A stretch of DNA of 25,390 nucleotides from Stenocarpella maydis (GCA_002270565.1 NQMI01000264.1:1-25390); one strand, 5' to 3'. Positions 1 to 10,257 are shown, counted from the first letter of the stretch. Numbers and translations are program-made. The notes: generated by a model not told the origin, from the letters alone.

Positions 1-64
1 AACCCTAACCCTAACCCTAACCCTAACCCTAACCCTAACCCTAACCCTAACCCTAACCCTAACC
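1..64. repeat. Telomere repeat tract (CCCTAA)n
   Basis: Ten and a half uninterrupted copies of AACCCT run from the first base, reading CCCTAA on the plus strand, as expected at the left end of a chromosome with TTAGGG telomeres (usual in filamentous fungi). The tract ends sharply at an AT-rich non-repeat sequence. This fixes the window as a chromosome terminus. Confidence 0.97.
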
Positions 65-322
65 TTCTCTAAAACCTTGTAACTCTTAATGTTTTACACC
101 TTGTAAGAAGAATAAGGCTGCATAATGATAGCATTCTGTAGAATGGTAAATAATAAAGAATTATATTGCTTAACCTTCCTGGAATGATGAGATAATTTGG
201 AAACTTGGAAATCCTTAACTCTAGATGATATAATGGATTAAGAAGGTATAAATGGAGGCATTAATAAATGAAAATAACTTACGGAATACTTTTGAGGATA
301 AAAGAAATAAGGAGGGAGATAG
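65..322. other. AT-rich subtelomeric spacer
   Basis: No open frame, tandem repeat or recognisable element is visible between the telomere and the first LTR. CpA and TpG look scarce and TpA abundant, which suggests RIP-degraded repeat DNA. Confidence 0.5.
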
Positions 323-783
323 TGTTATGAATTAACATACATTAGTGGCTGACTACTGCAGAAGACAACCCTGCAGGTTGGGAAGTAACCCCTAAAAGGA
401 GCGTCCTGCCTAATCCAATTAGTAATAATATCTTATTAGGGTTAGGGTCTGGCTTGCAATGCTTGATTGCAAGCTATATAAGCCCGCTTGAAGGATGAAA
501 TATTGAGCCTTGTGTAATGGCTTGATGGCTTGGCGTGCGAGTCTGCAAGCTACTACAGAGTTAGAATATATATCTAGATATGGTTATTATTATAGTAGAT
601 AGTTTTTATAGAATAGACTCTTTAGTTGTTAATCTAAGTATTCAATCCCAGCATTAGATAGCCTTATAGCTAGTAATCATTGTTAGTTAATAATATTGCT
701 TAATAACCGCCCAACTATGTATTCTGAATATAAACCCTTGATCTTTTAGGTTTAATGTACTCGGAAACCCTCTGATCATTACA
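323..783 (+). mobile_element. LTR (family 1, copy A), telomere-motif-bearing
   Basis: It begins TGTTATGAA and ends ATTACA, the TG..CA ends of an LTR. It aligns along its length with the copies at 1915-2358 and 19543-20006, and partly with 2361-2683. A shared block ACTCTTTAGT..TTAATCTAAGTATT lies in the 3' half. Two TTAGGG units sit inside at 436-447. The flanking pentamers (GATAG and AATAT) do not match, so this is not a clean solo LTR; its right edge meets the minus-strand gag relic in inverted orientation, indicating rearrangement or a second insertion. The element type is inferred from the ends and copy number; no integrase or RT is visible. Confidence 0.7.
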
Positions 784-789
784 AATATA

Positions 790-1900
790 AACTTCTTTGT
801 GTTATTAGTATAGTTGATTTTAGCATACATTTATTGGAATTCTATAGTATAGTTGATTACTAAGCTACGCTATTTATAATTCGCTAGGTCCCTTCCTGCT
901 TGTTGTTCTTTATTTGGGTTCTGGAATAGGGACCTAAGGGCATCCTTATAGCCTTTATAGCTACTGAAAATCTGCTATATTTTAAGCTTACAGGCTTTAA
1001 ATGATTCTGCATTAATAAAATCAGTTAAATAGGGTTTAAATCAAGCTAAGGCTTATCCTTTAAGGAAAGAGGATGCATATATTGAAAACGGGCCCAAAAG
1101 GGGAGCGAGAGGACAAAACCTCCACACACACAAAAAGGCACACGTTCTGCCAGAGCCCTGATCAAGCAACCACCCCAAGAGGAGCGTGGAAGGCAAGAAG
1201 AGGAGCCCCTGACGCGATAGGAGAGTTATAAGGGGAATAGAGGGTGCCAAAAAGGAGAGGCAGAAAAAGAGGGCACAAGAAATGATTTCACAGTACATAC
1301 GTATATATCAGACAGATACAAATTCACAGGGTATAAAAAGATTGATTCTCTAGGACTAGAAATTTCTCAAAAGCAATGCAGGAAGGCCCCTTCCTATAGT
1401 CTTGGAGGGGTAGGGGGGATGCCAAGGCTGGTTTTCCTCCGGATTCCGAAACATGCCGGTTCCCCTAGACCCCGGAACAATATAACCCTTTTTCCGCTAG
1501 GCTGTATATCTAACCTATAGAAGTGCTAATAGGCTCTGACCTGCATTAGGTATACCTAAAGTTATCCAGCAGTTCCATTATATGGGGCTGGAGTGTTAAG
1601 CTTAATATATTCCTTCATTTGGATTGGGGTGTTAATGATATTAGCTCCTGCCTAAAGGGTAGTAATTTCCTATTAAAGTTGTTTAACTTCTTTATTGCGT
1701 TAAGCTTATCCTTTTATAAGGAGGTGCAGCTGCTTAATCTTATTGGCTAGTTCCTAAATATAGGGGTTTATAGTTTCATTATTAGTGAGTTTATCAAACT
1801 TATGGAGGAGGTTATAGGTAGGGGTGGTTATTCTGGAATCTAATATCGTAAAGGGTTCTATATATAATATTGCTTAAAGTCCGCGTAGCGATATATGAAT
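790..1900 (-). pseudogene. RIP-degraded retrotransposon gag, split by a nested LTR
   Basis: On the minus strand one frame reads a Gag-like protein from about 1860 to 1480 and resumes in frame from 1078 to about 800. The upstream part contains TPAPYNGTAG followed by YLMQVRAY, the usual start of a Ty3/gypsy Gag core. The downstream part reads ASSFLKG.ALA.FKPYL and then SYKGYKDALRSLFQNP. Stops are all TAG, TGA or TAA at sites where CAG, CAA or TGG would be expected, the RIP signature. Removing the 397-bp LTR at 1083-1479 together with one ATAT copy rejoins the frame exactly. The neighbouring minus-strand LTR at 1915-2358 is well placed to be its 5' LTR. Pol is missing: the relic stops at the LTR at 783. 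The Gag assignment rests on motif reading only. Confidence 0.65.
1083..1479. mobile_element. Solo LTR (family 2, copy 1) inserted in gag
   Basis: A 397-bp block begins TGAAAACGGGCCC and ends CCCCGGAACA. It is flanked by ATAT on both sides (1079-1082 and 1480-1483) and lies inside the gag relic. A second copy occurs at 20314-20713. TG..CA holds on either strand; a TATAAAA box at about 1333 favours plus orientation. The short open frame it contains on the minus strand is incidental. The copy is less mutated than the 20-kb copy, although both carry CpA-to-TpA changes. Confidence 0.75.
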
Positions 1901-1914
1901 AAGAGTTGTTAAAA

Positions 1915-2358
1915 TGTAATAATTAGAGGGATTCTAAGTATATTAAACCTGAAGGATTAAGAGTTTATGTTTAGAATATATTATTAGGCGGTTGATGAGT
2001 AATATTATTGACTGATAATAATTACTAGCTATAAGGCTATTTAATGTTAGAATTGAATACTTAGATTAATGACTAAAGAGTCTGTTCCATGAAAACTATC
2101 TATTGTGGTGATAATTATGTTTGTATATATATTCTGACTCTTTAGTGGCTTAATGAGATTGATGGTGATACTATTGACTGGGTGCTGCTTGATGGAGTCG
2201 ATATAGATCCTATTAATCCCAGTGGGTTCTTGACCCTAACCCTGATAAGGTGGCGTTACTGATTGGATTAGGTGGGACGCTCTTTTCGGGAGCTATTTCC
2301 CGACCTGCGGGATTGTCTTCTGCGGTAGTCAGCTGTCGATGCTTGGTGGTTCATAACA
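1915..2358 (-). mobile_element. LTR (family 1, copy B), probable 5' LTR of the gag relic
   Basis: On the minus strand it runs from TGTTATGAACCACC to AATTATTACA, 444 bp, and it is the best-preserved 5' half of the family. A CCCTAACCCT motif lies at 2234-2243. The minus-strand gag relic begins just downstream of its 3' end, so LTR and gag are in the order and orientation of one element. Its 5' end abuts the truncated copy C, which suggests this element inserted into copy C. Confidence 0.7.
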
Positions 2359-2360
2359 AG

Positions 2361-2683
2361 TAAGACTAAATACTTAGATTAACGACTAAAGAGTCTATTT
2401 TATAAGAGCTATCTACCATAGTAAAAACCATATCCTTATATATTCTAACTCTTTAGTAGCTTAATAGGATCAATAGTAAGTCTATTAATCCATCCTAGAT
2501 GTTGCTTAATTAGATCGATATTAAACCTATTAATTCATCCCTAGGGTGGGTCTTCAACCCTAACCCTGATTTCTACATAACCCGTATTCTTTTTAGTTAT
2601 TTGTTTTCGCCATGGTGTCCTATACGGGTTATCTAGATTCCCCAAAACGGGTCCCTTTGGTGCCGGCGTGTTGGTTCATAACA
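2361..2683 (-). mobile_element. Truncated LTR (family 1, copy C)
   Basis: On the minus strand it starts TGTTATGAACCAACACG at 2683, carries AACCCTAACCCT at 2556-2567 and keeps the ACTCTTTAGT..TTAATCTAAGTATTTAGTCTTA block. It then stops where copy B begins, lacking about 100 bp of the 3' end. Its 5' portion (about 2575-2670) diverges from copies A, B and D, suggesting a subfamily. Confidence 0.65.
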
Positions 2684-3081
2684 GCTTTACCAAGCCGTTA
2701 GACCCACTTTACAACTTCATCAGCCGGACTGATGGCCCCTCTTCCAAGTTCAACTTCCCCTCTTTGAGTATCCCGTGCAAATGCCGGGGACCCCTGCTCC
2801 TTGTTACTTTTTGGGGGGGCTGTTCCTCCCTAAGTGGATAACAGTATCCATCCCAAAGCCGAGGTTCTCGGCTAAGTGTCCACTCGTCGACCACCACGCA
2901 GAATCGGTGGTGTCTATAGGTCTGACTCGGAATCGGCTACTGTGACAAGCCGAATATTTCTGCGACGATAAAGTCCGCGCGCATTAGAGCGAATATATAA
3001 ATCAGTTAAAGTTTATACCAAATTGAGTTCAAATGCTTTGCACTCAAAATCTGTATCAGCATCTCAATAATACCAATCAAT
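2684..3081. promoter_or_regulatory. Upstream region of the P450 gene, TATA-like box at 2994-3000
   Basis: No convincing gene is present; the short minus-strand frame at 2709-2897 has no recognisable features. TATATAA at 2994-3000 lies about 82 bp before the chosen ATG at 3082, a plausible core promoter position for a fungal gene. Confidence 0.4.
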
Positions 3082-4884
3082 ATGGAGTTGACTTCAGAGA
3101 ATCTCCAATTTGTTGATTTAAGGCCGGGGCTTTTACTGCCTCTGGTAATTCTTATTTTAGTAAGCCGCCTTAGTTTGAATTTGCTGCATTAATAGTACGA
3201 AATGACTTCACTGACACATAGCATCCTAACAGGGGTTGGGGTATCTGGCTTGGATTCCCCTCTACAATGTGTTTCTGCACCCCCTTCGAAAGTACCCCGG
3301 ACCGAAGCTATGGGTAGCTACTCGTATCCCATACTTCCGTATGACCCTCTCAGGTGAGGCGCATAAGAAAATATTGCAATTGCATGAGAAGTACGGGGCG
3401 ATCGTGCGAGTAGCACCTGATGAGCTCTCCTATATCGACCCAAATGCGTGGTCCGATATGATGGGCCACCGAAAACATGGACAAAGTGAAAATGGCAAAG
3501 ACCCTGTTTTTTTTGCTACCCAAAAGCATAGTGTCATCGCGGCGGATCGTGAGAACCATGGCCGTATGCGGCGAATCATTTCTCATGGCTTCTCAGCGCA
3601 GTCCATGCTAGAACAGCAACCAGCGATCCAGGGCTATGTCGATCTCTTAGTCCAAAGGCTACGAGAGCACAGTAAGGGTGGACATCAAGCCCTGGAGATG
3701 ACTTCTTGGTACAACTGGGCGACTTTCGATATTATTGGAGATTTGGCTTTCGGAGAACCCTTCGGCTGTTTGAAAAATGCAGAGTACCACCCTTGGGTGT
3801 CGATGATATTTGGTCGAATCCGCGGAAATGTTATCAACAGTGGCCTGAGACGCTTCCCTTTCGGAACTGCGCTGGGCAAGGTGTTCGTGCCAGCGAATGT
3901 GCGGAGACAATTTGAAGCCTACCGTCAAATCACGGTAGAGAAGGTTGGTAAACGATTGGCTATGGAACATCCTCGCCATGACTTCATGGAGGCACTGTCG
4001 AATAGCGAAGGCAAACTGGTAAGTGCTTAGTCCTAGAGTTGGAGATGATTTGGGAGGACTGATTGCAATCATAGAAACTTTCCTATCCAGAGATCGTCGA
4101 CAATGCTAGCCTGCTGATTATTGCTGGCTCTGAGACTACAGCTACTACACTTTCTGGTGTGACATACCTTTTAGCATCACACCCAGAAGTTCTCACAAAG
4201 TTGGAGGATGAAGTAAGATCTGCCTTTACGAGTGAGAATGAGATCGACCTTCACAGTGTGCAGAAGCTAAGCTATATGCTTGCGGTTCTGAACGAGGCAC
4301 TACGGATATACCCCCCCGTCCCCACGGCTATCCCGAGGAAAACCCCGGCTGGTGGGGACACGATATGTGGACAATATGTTCCTGAAAACGTAAGTTTCAT
4401 TACCTAGGTATATTCAGAGACTCTTAAAAGCGACTAATGTGTCGTCAGTCCGTCCTCGGCATCTGGCAATGGCCATTATATCACAGCCCTCAAAATTTCA
4501 CGCTTCCTGATTCTTTCATTCCGGATCGATGGCTTGGCGATTCACGCTTTGCCCATGATCGCCACGAAACTGTATTCCAACCATTTTCAACAGGACCACG
4601 GAATTGTATCGGGAAGAAGTCAGTCAACATAAACTCCTAGTATATTTTTAAGGGGGGTTGCTGACTTTTCCTATATTTTTAGCCTTGCATATGCCGAAAT
4701 GCGCCTAATACTGGCAAAGGTCATCTGGACCTTCGACATTCGCCTTGATCCTCGCAGCAACAATTGGCTACAAGAAAACAAGGCATTTGGTTTTTGGGAT
4801 AAACCAGATCTGTATGTTTATCTAAACCCAAGGCGACTTGGCACGGGTTGTCCCACTTCCGTAGGGGCTGTGTCAGGTCCTTGA
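3082..4884 (+). CDS. Cytochrome P450 monooxygenase (CYP65/isotrichodermin C-15 hydroxylase-like)
   Basis: Haem-thiolate monooxygenase, probably ER-anchored. I read five exons: 3082-3159, 3233-4018, 4075-4389, 4449-4618 and 4683-4884. The introns (73, 56, 59 and 64 bp) have donors GTAAGC, GTAAGT, GTAAGT and GTCAGT; the last has a CTGAC branch site. Phases agree and give 516 aa, the normal family length. ATG 3082 supplies an N-terminal hydrophobic anchor (about residues 16-40) that continues across the first intron; the frame in exon 2 alone has no ATG. Visible motifs: YPGPKLW hinge (47-53), I-helix AGSETT (305-310), ExxR (E362-R365), PDRW (418-421) and haem loop FSTGPRNCIG with ligand Cys446. 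No stop or frameshift is seen, so it looks functional despite lying between transposon relics. The family is read from motif flavour (NEALR..PPVP, WQWPLYHSP, KNLAYAEMRLILAKVIW); substrate unknown. Confidence 0.9.
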
Positions 4885-5328
4885 AGCAGTCTACAGCTTC
4901 CCTTTCATACAAGCCGATCATGTAGATGAGCCCAACATCTTTAACACCCCAGCCTTTTAACACTTCTCGCTTCACCTTCCATCACTCAAAATGCATTTAA
5001 ATAATATTCCATGCACTGAGCTAGCCTTGTGTATCCACAGATGTGAGGTGCGTTCAAAACACTAAGTGTTGTTCTGGGGTGCGAGGAAATCACTCGCTTA
5101 GGCAGGCCCGGCTATAAATGGGGGCCCCAATTATATGCTGCTTTTTGAAATTTGAGTTCTAGAATGAATTCACTCTTTTCTATACGTTATTTATTGTCTA
5201 ATTAAACGTATACATCGTGAATTCTTCTTAAATAGCCCCCCCTTTTGTGATACTCTACCCCCCTCGTTAATTCCTCTTACGCGCTGGAGGCTCCTCTCTC
5301 AGGGGCTCCGGCAGAACAAGCTTCTACC
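4885..5328. other. Gene-free spacer with an imperfect inverted repeat
   Basis: No coding frame of note. An imperfect palindrome spans 5166-5224, with GAATTCAC and GTGAATTC at the ends and TATACGTT/AACGTATA inside. Short C and G runs follow. No element can be assigned. Confidence 0.4.
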
Positions 5329-5337
5329 TATGTATAG

Positions 5338-5880
5338 CAGTCATGGTTCACGCACCCAGCTTTTTATGTGGGCACACCCAGTATAAGGAATTAAGTGTGC
5401 AGTATACTACAAATTCTTGTACCTCCCCTCCACACCCCACTATACGCCTAAAGGAAGCCCCATTACATGCCCTCTACGCAACTAAAGACCCTCCACGCGC
5501 CTAGAGGAAGGCCCTTTATGTGTCCAGAGGAATGAATTTTAAAGGGGTGTGTGGATGGTCTTCCTTTAGGCGTGTAGAGGGTCTTCCTTTAGTCGTGTGG
5601 AGGGTCTTCCTTTGGTTATGTGGAGGGCGTGAGGCCTAGAGGGTTAGGGTAGGCCCCCCCTTTAGAGAGGGGGGAAGAGGGGCTGTGGGCCTTTAACGTG
5701 GGCTCTACACGCACCTAGGTAGGGGTAAGTGCGGGGTTAAGGAGCTATTGATAGGGTTAAGGAATTATAGGTATAAAGGAAATAGGTGTGCTGCATGCTT
5801 AATTCCTTGTACTACTGGGTGCGCCTATACAAAAAGTTGGGTTCGTGAACATAAAAAGCTGGTTGCGTGAACCATAACTG
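5338..5880. mobile_element. Foldback MITE-like element with 9-bp target-site duplication
   Basis: A 543-bp element with terminal inverted repeats. The first 31 bases from the left (CAGTCATGGTTCACGCACCC..) match the reverse complement of the right end at 29 of 31 positions. TATGTATAG occurs directly outside both ends (5329-5337 and 5881-5889). Homology between the arms continues further in, broken by a 20-bp duplication of a TIR-like segment on the right arm. The inner arms hold short tandem repeats of about 23 bp (GTGTGGAGGGTCTTCCTTT-like on the right, about 5550-5630, the complement on the left), so the whole element can fold back on itself. It has no coding capacity. An 8-9-bp duplication and CAG-starting ends fit hAT- or Mutator-type mobilisation by a transposase supplied elsewhere. 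Confidence 0.8.
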
Positions 5881-5889
5881 TATGTATAG

Positions 5890-6760
5890 TGGCCCGTTTC
5901 CAGTGTTTAGCTATAAACCTGAACTAATCAAGGGTCAGGGAATGCGCTCCACCCGCGCAGATGCAAGAAGCAACTATCTGGGTGTACATGCAGTCATCTC
6001 AGTCCTCACGAAGGCGCTGACACTACCTGTTGGATTAGCAGTCCGGTCAGCCACGACCAGCGAATACGTGATGCTGTATGTTATACTTTTAATTCCTCTC
6101 CTGGTCCACCTGATGCCTGTCTCGTGAAGCGTTGTTACCCCGGGAAGCGAGTGATTTAAACATACCGTACCGGGAACCTATGGGCGTCGGCAACGATTAA
6201 TTCGCCAGAATTAACGGTTCTATTCGTGGCAACGGTTCCTCATTCGGCAACGAATAATCCCTGGCCTCCACTAGTAATTAGCTAGCCAGCTTTCCTTTCA
6301 GTTGCTTCGGGAGGAAGACTGGTCGAGAAGGAATTATTTTTTGATTCTTCCTTCTTTATAAATAAACTTAGTATTAGAAGAATCCTGCTTTCTAGGTCTG
6401 CTTTCTAGGTCTGCTTTTACTACTTTCCTTAAATCCTCATCTCTTTCCCTCCATTGTAGGTGAGGGTTTAAAGATCCTATGGTGCGCCTTCCTTAACATC
6501 ATCCTCCCCTCTTAGAGTCAGAGAGCCAATCAGAAGCCCGGAATGATCCGTTGCTAAAGGAGGAATTATTGCTATAAATACAACCATTAATTCTAAGTAG
6601 TGCCTTAGACCCCTATTGCAACTGTTGCTAGTACCCATGGACCGGCATTAGCTAGGTACGGTTGGTGCTAAATTTGTATGCCAGAACATGAATGCCTACA
6701 TAAGTACCATGGGATGGACGACAAAATGTTATCAAACTCTATATTCCATGACCTAGAGTT
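5890..6760. other. Gene-free spacer
   Basis: No supportable gene. The open stretch reaching 6127 starts inside the foldback element and lacks recognisable domains. A direct repeat of CTGCTTTCTAGGT lies near 6387-6412. The region is moderately AT-rich and could hold decayed coding sequence that I cannot identify. Confidence 0.4.
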
Positions 6761-7395
6761 CTAATTCCGGTGGGTTAGGAAGCCCCTCGGGGATGACTGT
6801 GCAGGCGCATACTTGCTCGAGCCCTCCCGCCGCTTCTTCATACACTCAAGTCTTCTGTCAAAGCATTCCTTGGTGCGGCAGTTATATTCCTTGGGTACCC
6901 AGCGCTGATACTTGGGTGGCCAACTGTGGCTCACGGCGGTGATTGGATTTTCAAGCAGCGAATCTTTCCGATTACAGGCGGGGTGTACTAGCACACGAGA
7001 GTGGCTGAAATCAATCAGCGTAATTTGCCACTATCAGAATCTTTCGACATCATGCAGTTCCTAGGATGCAGGTCGGTGGATTGTACCCTGAGCCAGGTGA
7101 GCCAGCTGAGTCCCTCCATAAGGCGGTCCAGTAAGTCCACCCGAACGTTTGGCTCAATCTTCTCCACCTCCCCATAATTAGTAAGAGCCACCATAGTATT
7201 ACCATTAATAAGTTGCCATAATATTAGGCGGACCTCACGACGGATCTGCTGTGACTTGGAGACGGCGTATAGCTTCATAAGGAGGGACTTGGTCAGGAGG
7301 AGGGCTTTTTCTCCAAGGCCTCTGCCCAAGGCATATCTCGATGATAGCTCTAGGTGCGTCTTCAAAACCAGGCCACGGATCATCATCTCACTCAT
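6761..7395 (-). pseudogene. Kinase-like/phosphotransferase-fold fragment, frameshifted
   Basis: Two overlapping minus-strand frames encode one broken protein. The first (7395 to 7015, 126 aa) ends in STDLHPRNCMM, which matches the catalytic loop of kinase-like phosphotransferases (Asp108, Asn113). The frame stops at GKLR, and the next frame continues at once with IDFSHSRVL, where the metal-binding Asp motif is expected, then SWPPKYQRWVP and a Cys-containing tail ending at 6761. A single base lost near 7017 explains the break; an intron does not fit the spacing. A TAG lies about 15 bp upstream of the first ATG in the same frame, and most of the N-lobe is absent, so the gene is also 5' truncated. 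The family call rests on the loop and DF(S) motif alone; a sequencing error at the frameshift is possible. Confidence 0.5.
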
Positions 7396-8005
7396 CAGGG
7401 TCTAGGCTGGAGTATCCGTTGGCGGTATGGAACGCAGGCGGGGGCTTATATGGTTTGATGTCGAAGCAGGCGCCGGATACATAAAGGAGAGGGGGCTAGG
7501 AGATAGGGGGTGAAGTAGTGCGGTTATGATTTGAGTGGCCTTCTGCCTATGCCTTGGTGGGAGCGGTGGTAGGCGTAACGCGCGCGTTGTCGTTATTGAA
7601 GGTCATTGCAATGAACATGGTATATAAAGTATCTAGGCAGGTATGTAATGACAGATTTCTGGGCTGAAATTAATGCAGAAGAGGGAAGAGAGAGACAACG
7701 AGACAAAAGGTGTGATGCGATGAGTTTGCTGATGAGGAGAACGAGCTTGTTGTTTTATGCTATGTAGCACCGAAAGGGTCACCGCAGCCTCAATCGCGAT
7801 TACCTCAACAAAGCGGTATGCTTGGCTGTGTCACTGCACATACGCCACCTGCGCCTCCAAACGCCTGCCGTGTTTTACAGCCCTGGACCCGCTGAATTGG
7901 AGGTAGCCGTTGCTCTGATAGCAGCTCTTTATGATTTTATTACAAGATTTAAGCCAGGGATTATAGCCCACATATAACCTGCCATAGTCTACTGACCATC
8001 GTGCA
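7396..8005. other. Gene-free spacer up to the Fot-like element
   Basis: No recognisable gene. The minus-strand frame covering 7831-8100 runs through the transposon end and TIR, so at least its start is not native. The piece outside the element (7831-8005) has no motif I recognise. Confidence 0.4.
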
Positions 8006-8007
8006 TA

Positions 8008-9870
8008 ACGTGCATAATAAGCGAGTGAGCCAGATAAGCGAGTGAGCCACTTTTCAACGCAACGCGACTCCAACTCATTCAACACCAATTTTCTCAACAA
8101 CCTAACATGGTTTCTCTTTCAAACGGAAGGCAGGGTATTATTAGCCCTTAAAGCTCTTCAGAACAATAAGGCACTGAGTATACAAGCTGTAGCTAAGATC
8201 CATAACATTAATCATATAACTCTCTCTCGCCAGCACGCTAGTAAGCCTGTACGATGCAATACCACGGCCAATTCAAAGAAGCTTACCCAATCGGAAGAGG
8301 AGGTAATAGTTTAATATATAATTAAGCTATCTATACACGCATTCCCGCCTAGATTATCTAGTATGGAAGATATAGCCAACCAACTACTCTACGAACGCGA
8401 TGCGCCTCCTATTAGCAAACGCTAGGCCTATAACTTCATCAAACGCCAGCTAGAGCTCCATATGCATTATACGCATAGATATAACTACTAGAGGGCCAAG
8501 TATAAGGATCCAAAGGTCATTAATGAGTAGCTCACGCTTATATAGAACACCAAGGCCAAGTATGGTATTATAAATAATGATATCTATAACTTTGATAAGA
8601 CTAGGTTTATAATGGGCATCATCTTTACGAGCATAATGGTAATAACCTCAGATAGCCTTAGTAAGGTGAAACTAGCCCAGCCTAGCAACCGCAAATAAGC
8701 AACGGTAATCTAGGGCATTAATGCCCTCAGCTGGGCTATCCCTCTATTCATTATCTTAGCCGTATAGTACCACCTTACCAACTAGTATACTAAGTGCAAC
8801 CTCCCAGCCGACTGGCATATTGCAACTACCAACAATAGCTGGATTACTAATTCCGCGGGTCTTAATTGGATTAAGCACTTTAACTTCTATACAGCACCTT
8901 ATACAAAGGGCAAATACCAGTTATTGATTCTCAACGGCCATAAAAGCCACTACTCAACTGAATTCAAGTGCTACTACCAATAGCACAACATTATTACGCT
9001 CTGTATGCCTCCGCATTCTTCCCACCTCCTCTAGCTACTCAATATTGGCTGCTTTGGGCCGCTAAAGCAGGCATATAGTCGCCAGATTAAGGACTTAATG
9101 TGCATATATATCAACTATATAAGTAAGCTTAAGTTCCTCTATGCATTCCGTAAGGCATTCTTTACCTCTATAATAGAGAAGAACATATAGGGTGGCTTTA
9201 TAGGTGCTAGCCTTATACCATATAATCCAGAGAGGGTGCTTTCCAAGGTAAATATAAAGCTTTATACGCTAACACCCCTAAACTTATACGCCGGCACTCT
9301 ACAACCTTAGGTCTTCCAGATACCGCATAACCCCTGAGAAGCTAATTTATAGTTAATACTTATTAAGACTTACATTACTAACCATCAAAATAACTCCCTA
9401 ACTTTAATATTGGCTGCTATAGACCAGCTTACTAAGGGTATGATGGCTGTAATGCATAAGGTAGCTCTCCTTCGATTAGAGGTCTCTTTACTCCATAAGG
9501 CCAATGAGGCACTAAGCAAGCATTAAAGGGCTATAAAAACACATATGCGACTCAGAGGGTTACTTACTATACAAGATGTATAGAATCTACTAGATTAGAA
9601 TGCTATGGGTGGAGAGGTAGTATAAGAAATGCAGCCAGATAGTGGTAGTACAGGGGGGGCTCATATGAAGGTTTAGTGCTATAGCGTGTATAGTAAGCCT
9701 GGCTATAATGCACACACTTGCCGAGAGGCTGCAGGATTATCTAATTCAGCTATTTCTAATGTAATTATAGTTGGTTCCTAGTGTTAATATGTTGCAATTG
9801 AGGAGAGTGTTTATAGGGTGGTAGAAAGTGGCTCACTCGCTTATCTGGCTCACTCGCTTATCATGCACGT
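8008..9870 (+). mobile_element. Pogo/Fot-type DNA transposon, complete but RIP-inactivated
   Basis: A 1863-bp element bounded by near-perfect inverted repeats of about 48 bp. Both ends start ACGTGCAT and then contain two tandem copies of AAGCGAGTGAGCCA-type sequence separated by GATA. A TA dinucleotide flanks each end (8006-8007 and 9871-9872), the duplication expected of Tc1/mariner-pogo elements. It contains one transposase reading frame, annotated separately. Length, TIRs and TA target fit the Fot group of fungal elements. It is probably immobile unless a transposase acts in trans. Confidence 0.88.
8042..9781 (+). pseudogene. Pogo/Fot-like transposase, about 20 premature stops from RIP
   Basis: One frame without frameshifts runs through the element. 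It opens with a CENP-B/psq-type helix-turn-helix (GRVLLALKALQNNKALSIQ..LSRQHASKP), then KLTQSEEEVIV and the DDE domain: YNFDKTRF with the first Asp, LILNGHKSHYS where the second Asp is now Asn, and CMPPHSSHLL..LNIGCFGPLK where the third is also Asn. The C-terminus has a decayed zinc knuckle (CYSVYSKPGYNAHTC) in which expected Cys and His are Tyr. About twenty in-frame stops occur, almost all TAG or TAA where Gln or Trp would fit. This is what RIP (CpA to TpA on either strand) produces. No intact ATG is visible in frame. Confidence 0.88.
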
Positions 9871-9872
9871 TA

Positions 9873-10257
9873 AACCAACGACTTAAAAGAGATCTCGGAA
9901 AAAAGCCAATGTAGGCCTCCGTCTTGGTCAACTGCCGCAGTTTCGTCTTCAGCCGCGGTCGACTTCAACAATCTGTTGGTCTAATGAATGGTGCCCTCAG
10001 CGCGTCCTCGGGATGGCCTTTCTATTACGAAGCCCCCATCTCAACTATATAATGCATTGGGATGTATGTATTGAGTGGGTCTTGTCCAAGTGTAGTAATA
10101 GGGCCTGGGCAGGTACCTAGGTAGGGGGTTTTCCACTGCATTAGCATACCAAGAGAGTAAGTAGTATCGTAAGTCTTCCCAAGGCAAGCGTGAAAATATG
10201 TAATAATGTTTGTTAAAAAAATAAAAAAAAAAGAAGGAAATGCTCTTGTACCTAAAT
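9873..10257. other. Downstream region of the SulP gene
   Basis: No gene is seen. The A-rich stretch near 10216-10236 lies just beyond the SulP stop codon on the minus strand and reads as T-rich in the sense of that transcript, compatible with a 3' untranslated or 3'-end processing region. Confidence 0.35.

Noticed and set aside
1053..1298. Minus-strand open frame with hydrophobic stretch
   Set aside because: It lies within the family 2 LTR and is disrupted in the second copy; not a gene.
2709..2897. 62-codon minus-strand frame before the P450 gene
   Set aside because: No domain, no splice partners, and it sits in the upstream region of a real gene.
3236..4030. Reading the P450 as several short independent plus-strand genes
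   Set aside because: The pieces are exons joined by phase-consistent introns; exon 2 starts without ATG and ends at a GTAAGT donor.
5166..5224. GAATTCAC..GTGAATTC palindrome as a transposon
   Set aside because: Arms are short and imperfect with no target duplication; could be chance.
5867..6127. 86-codon plus-strand frame
   Set aside because: It begins inside the foldback element, uses a GTG, and has no recognisable domain.
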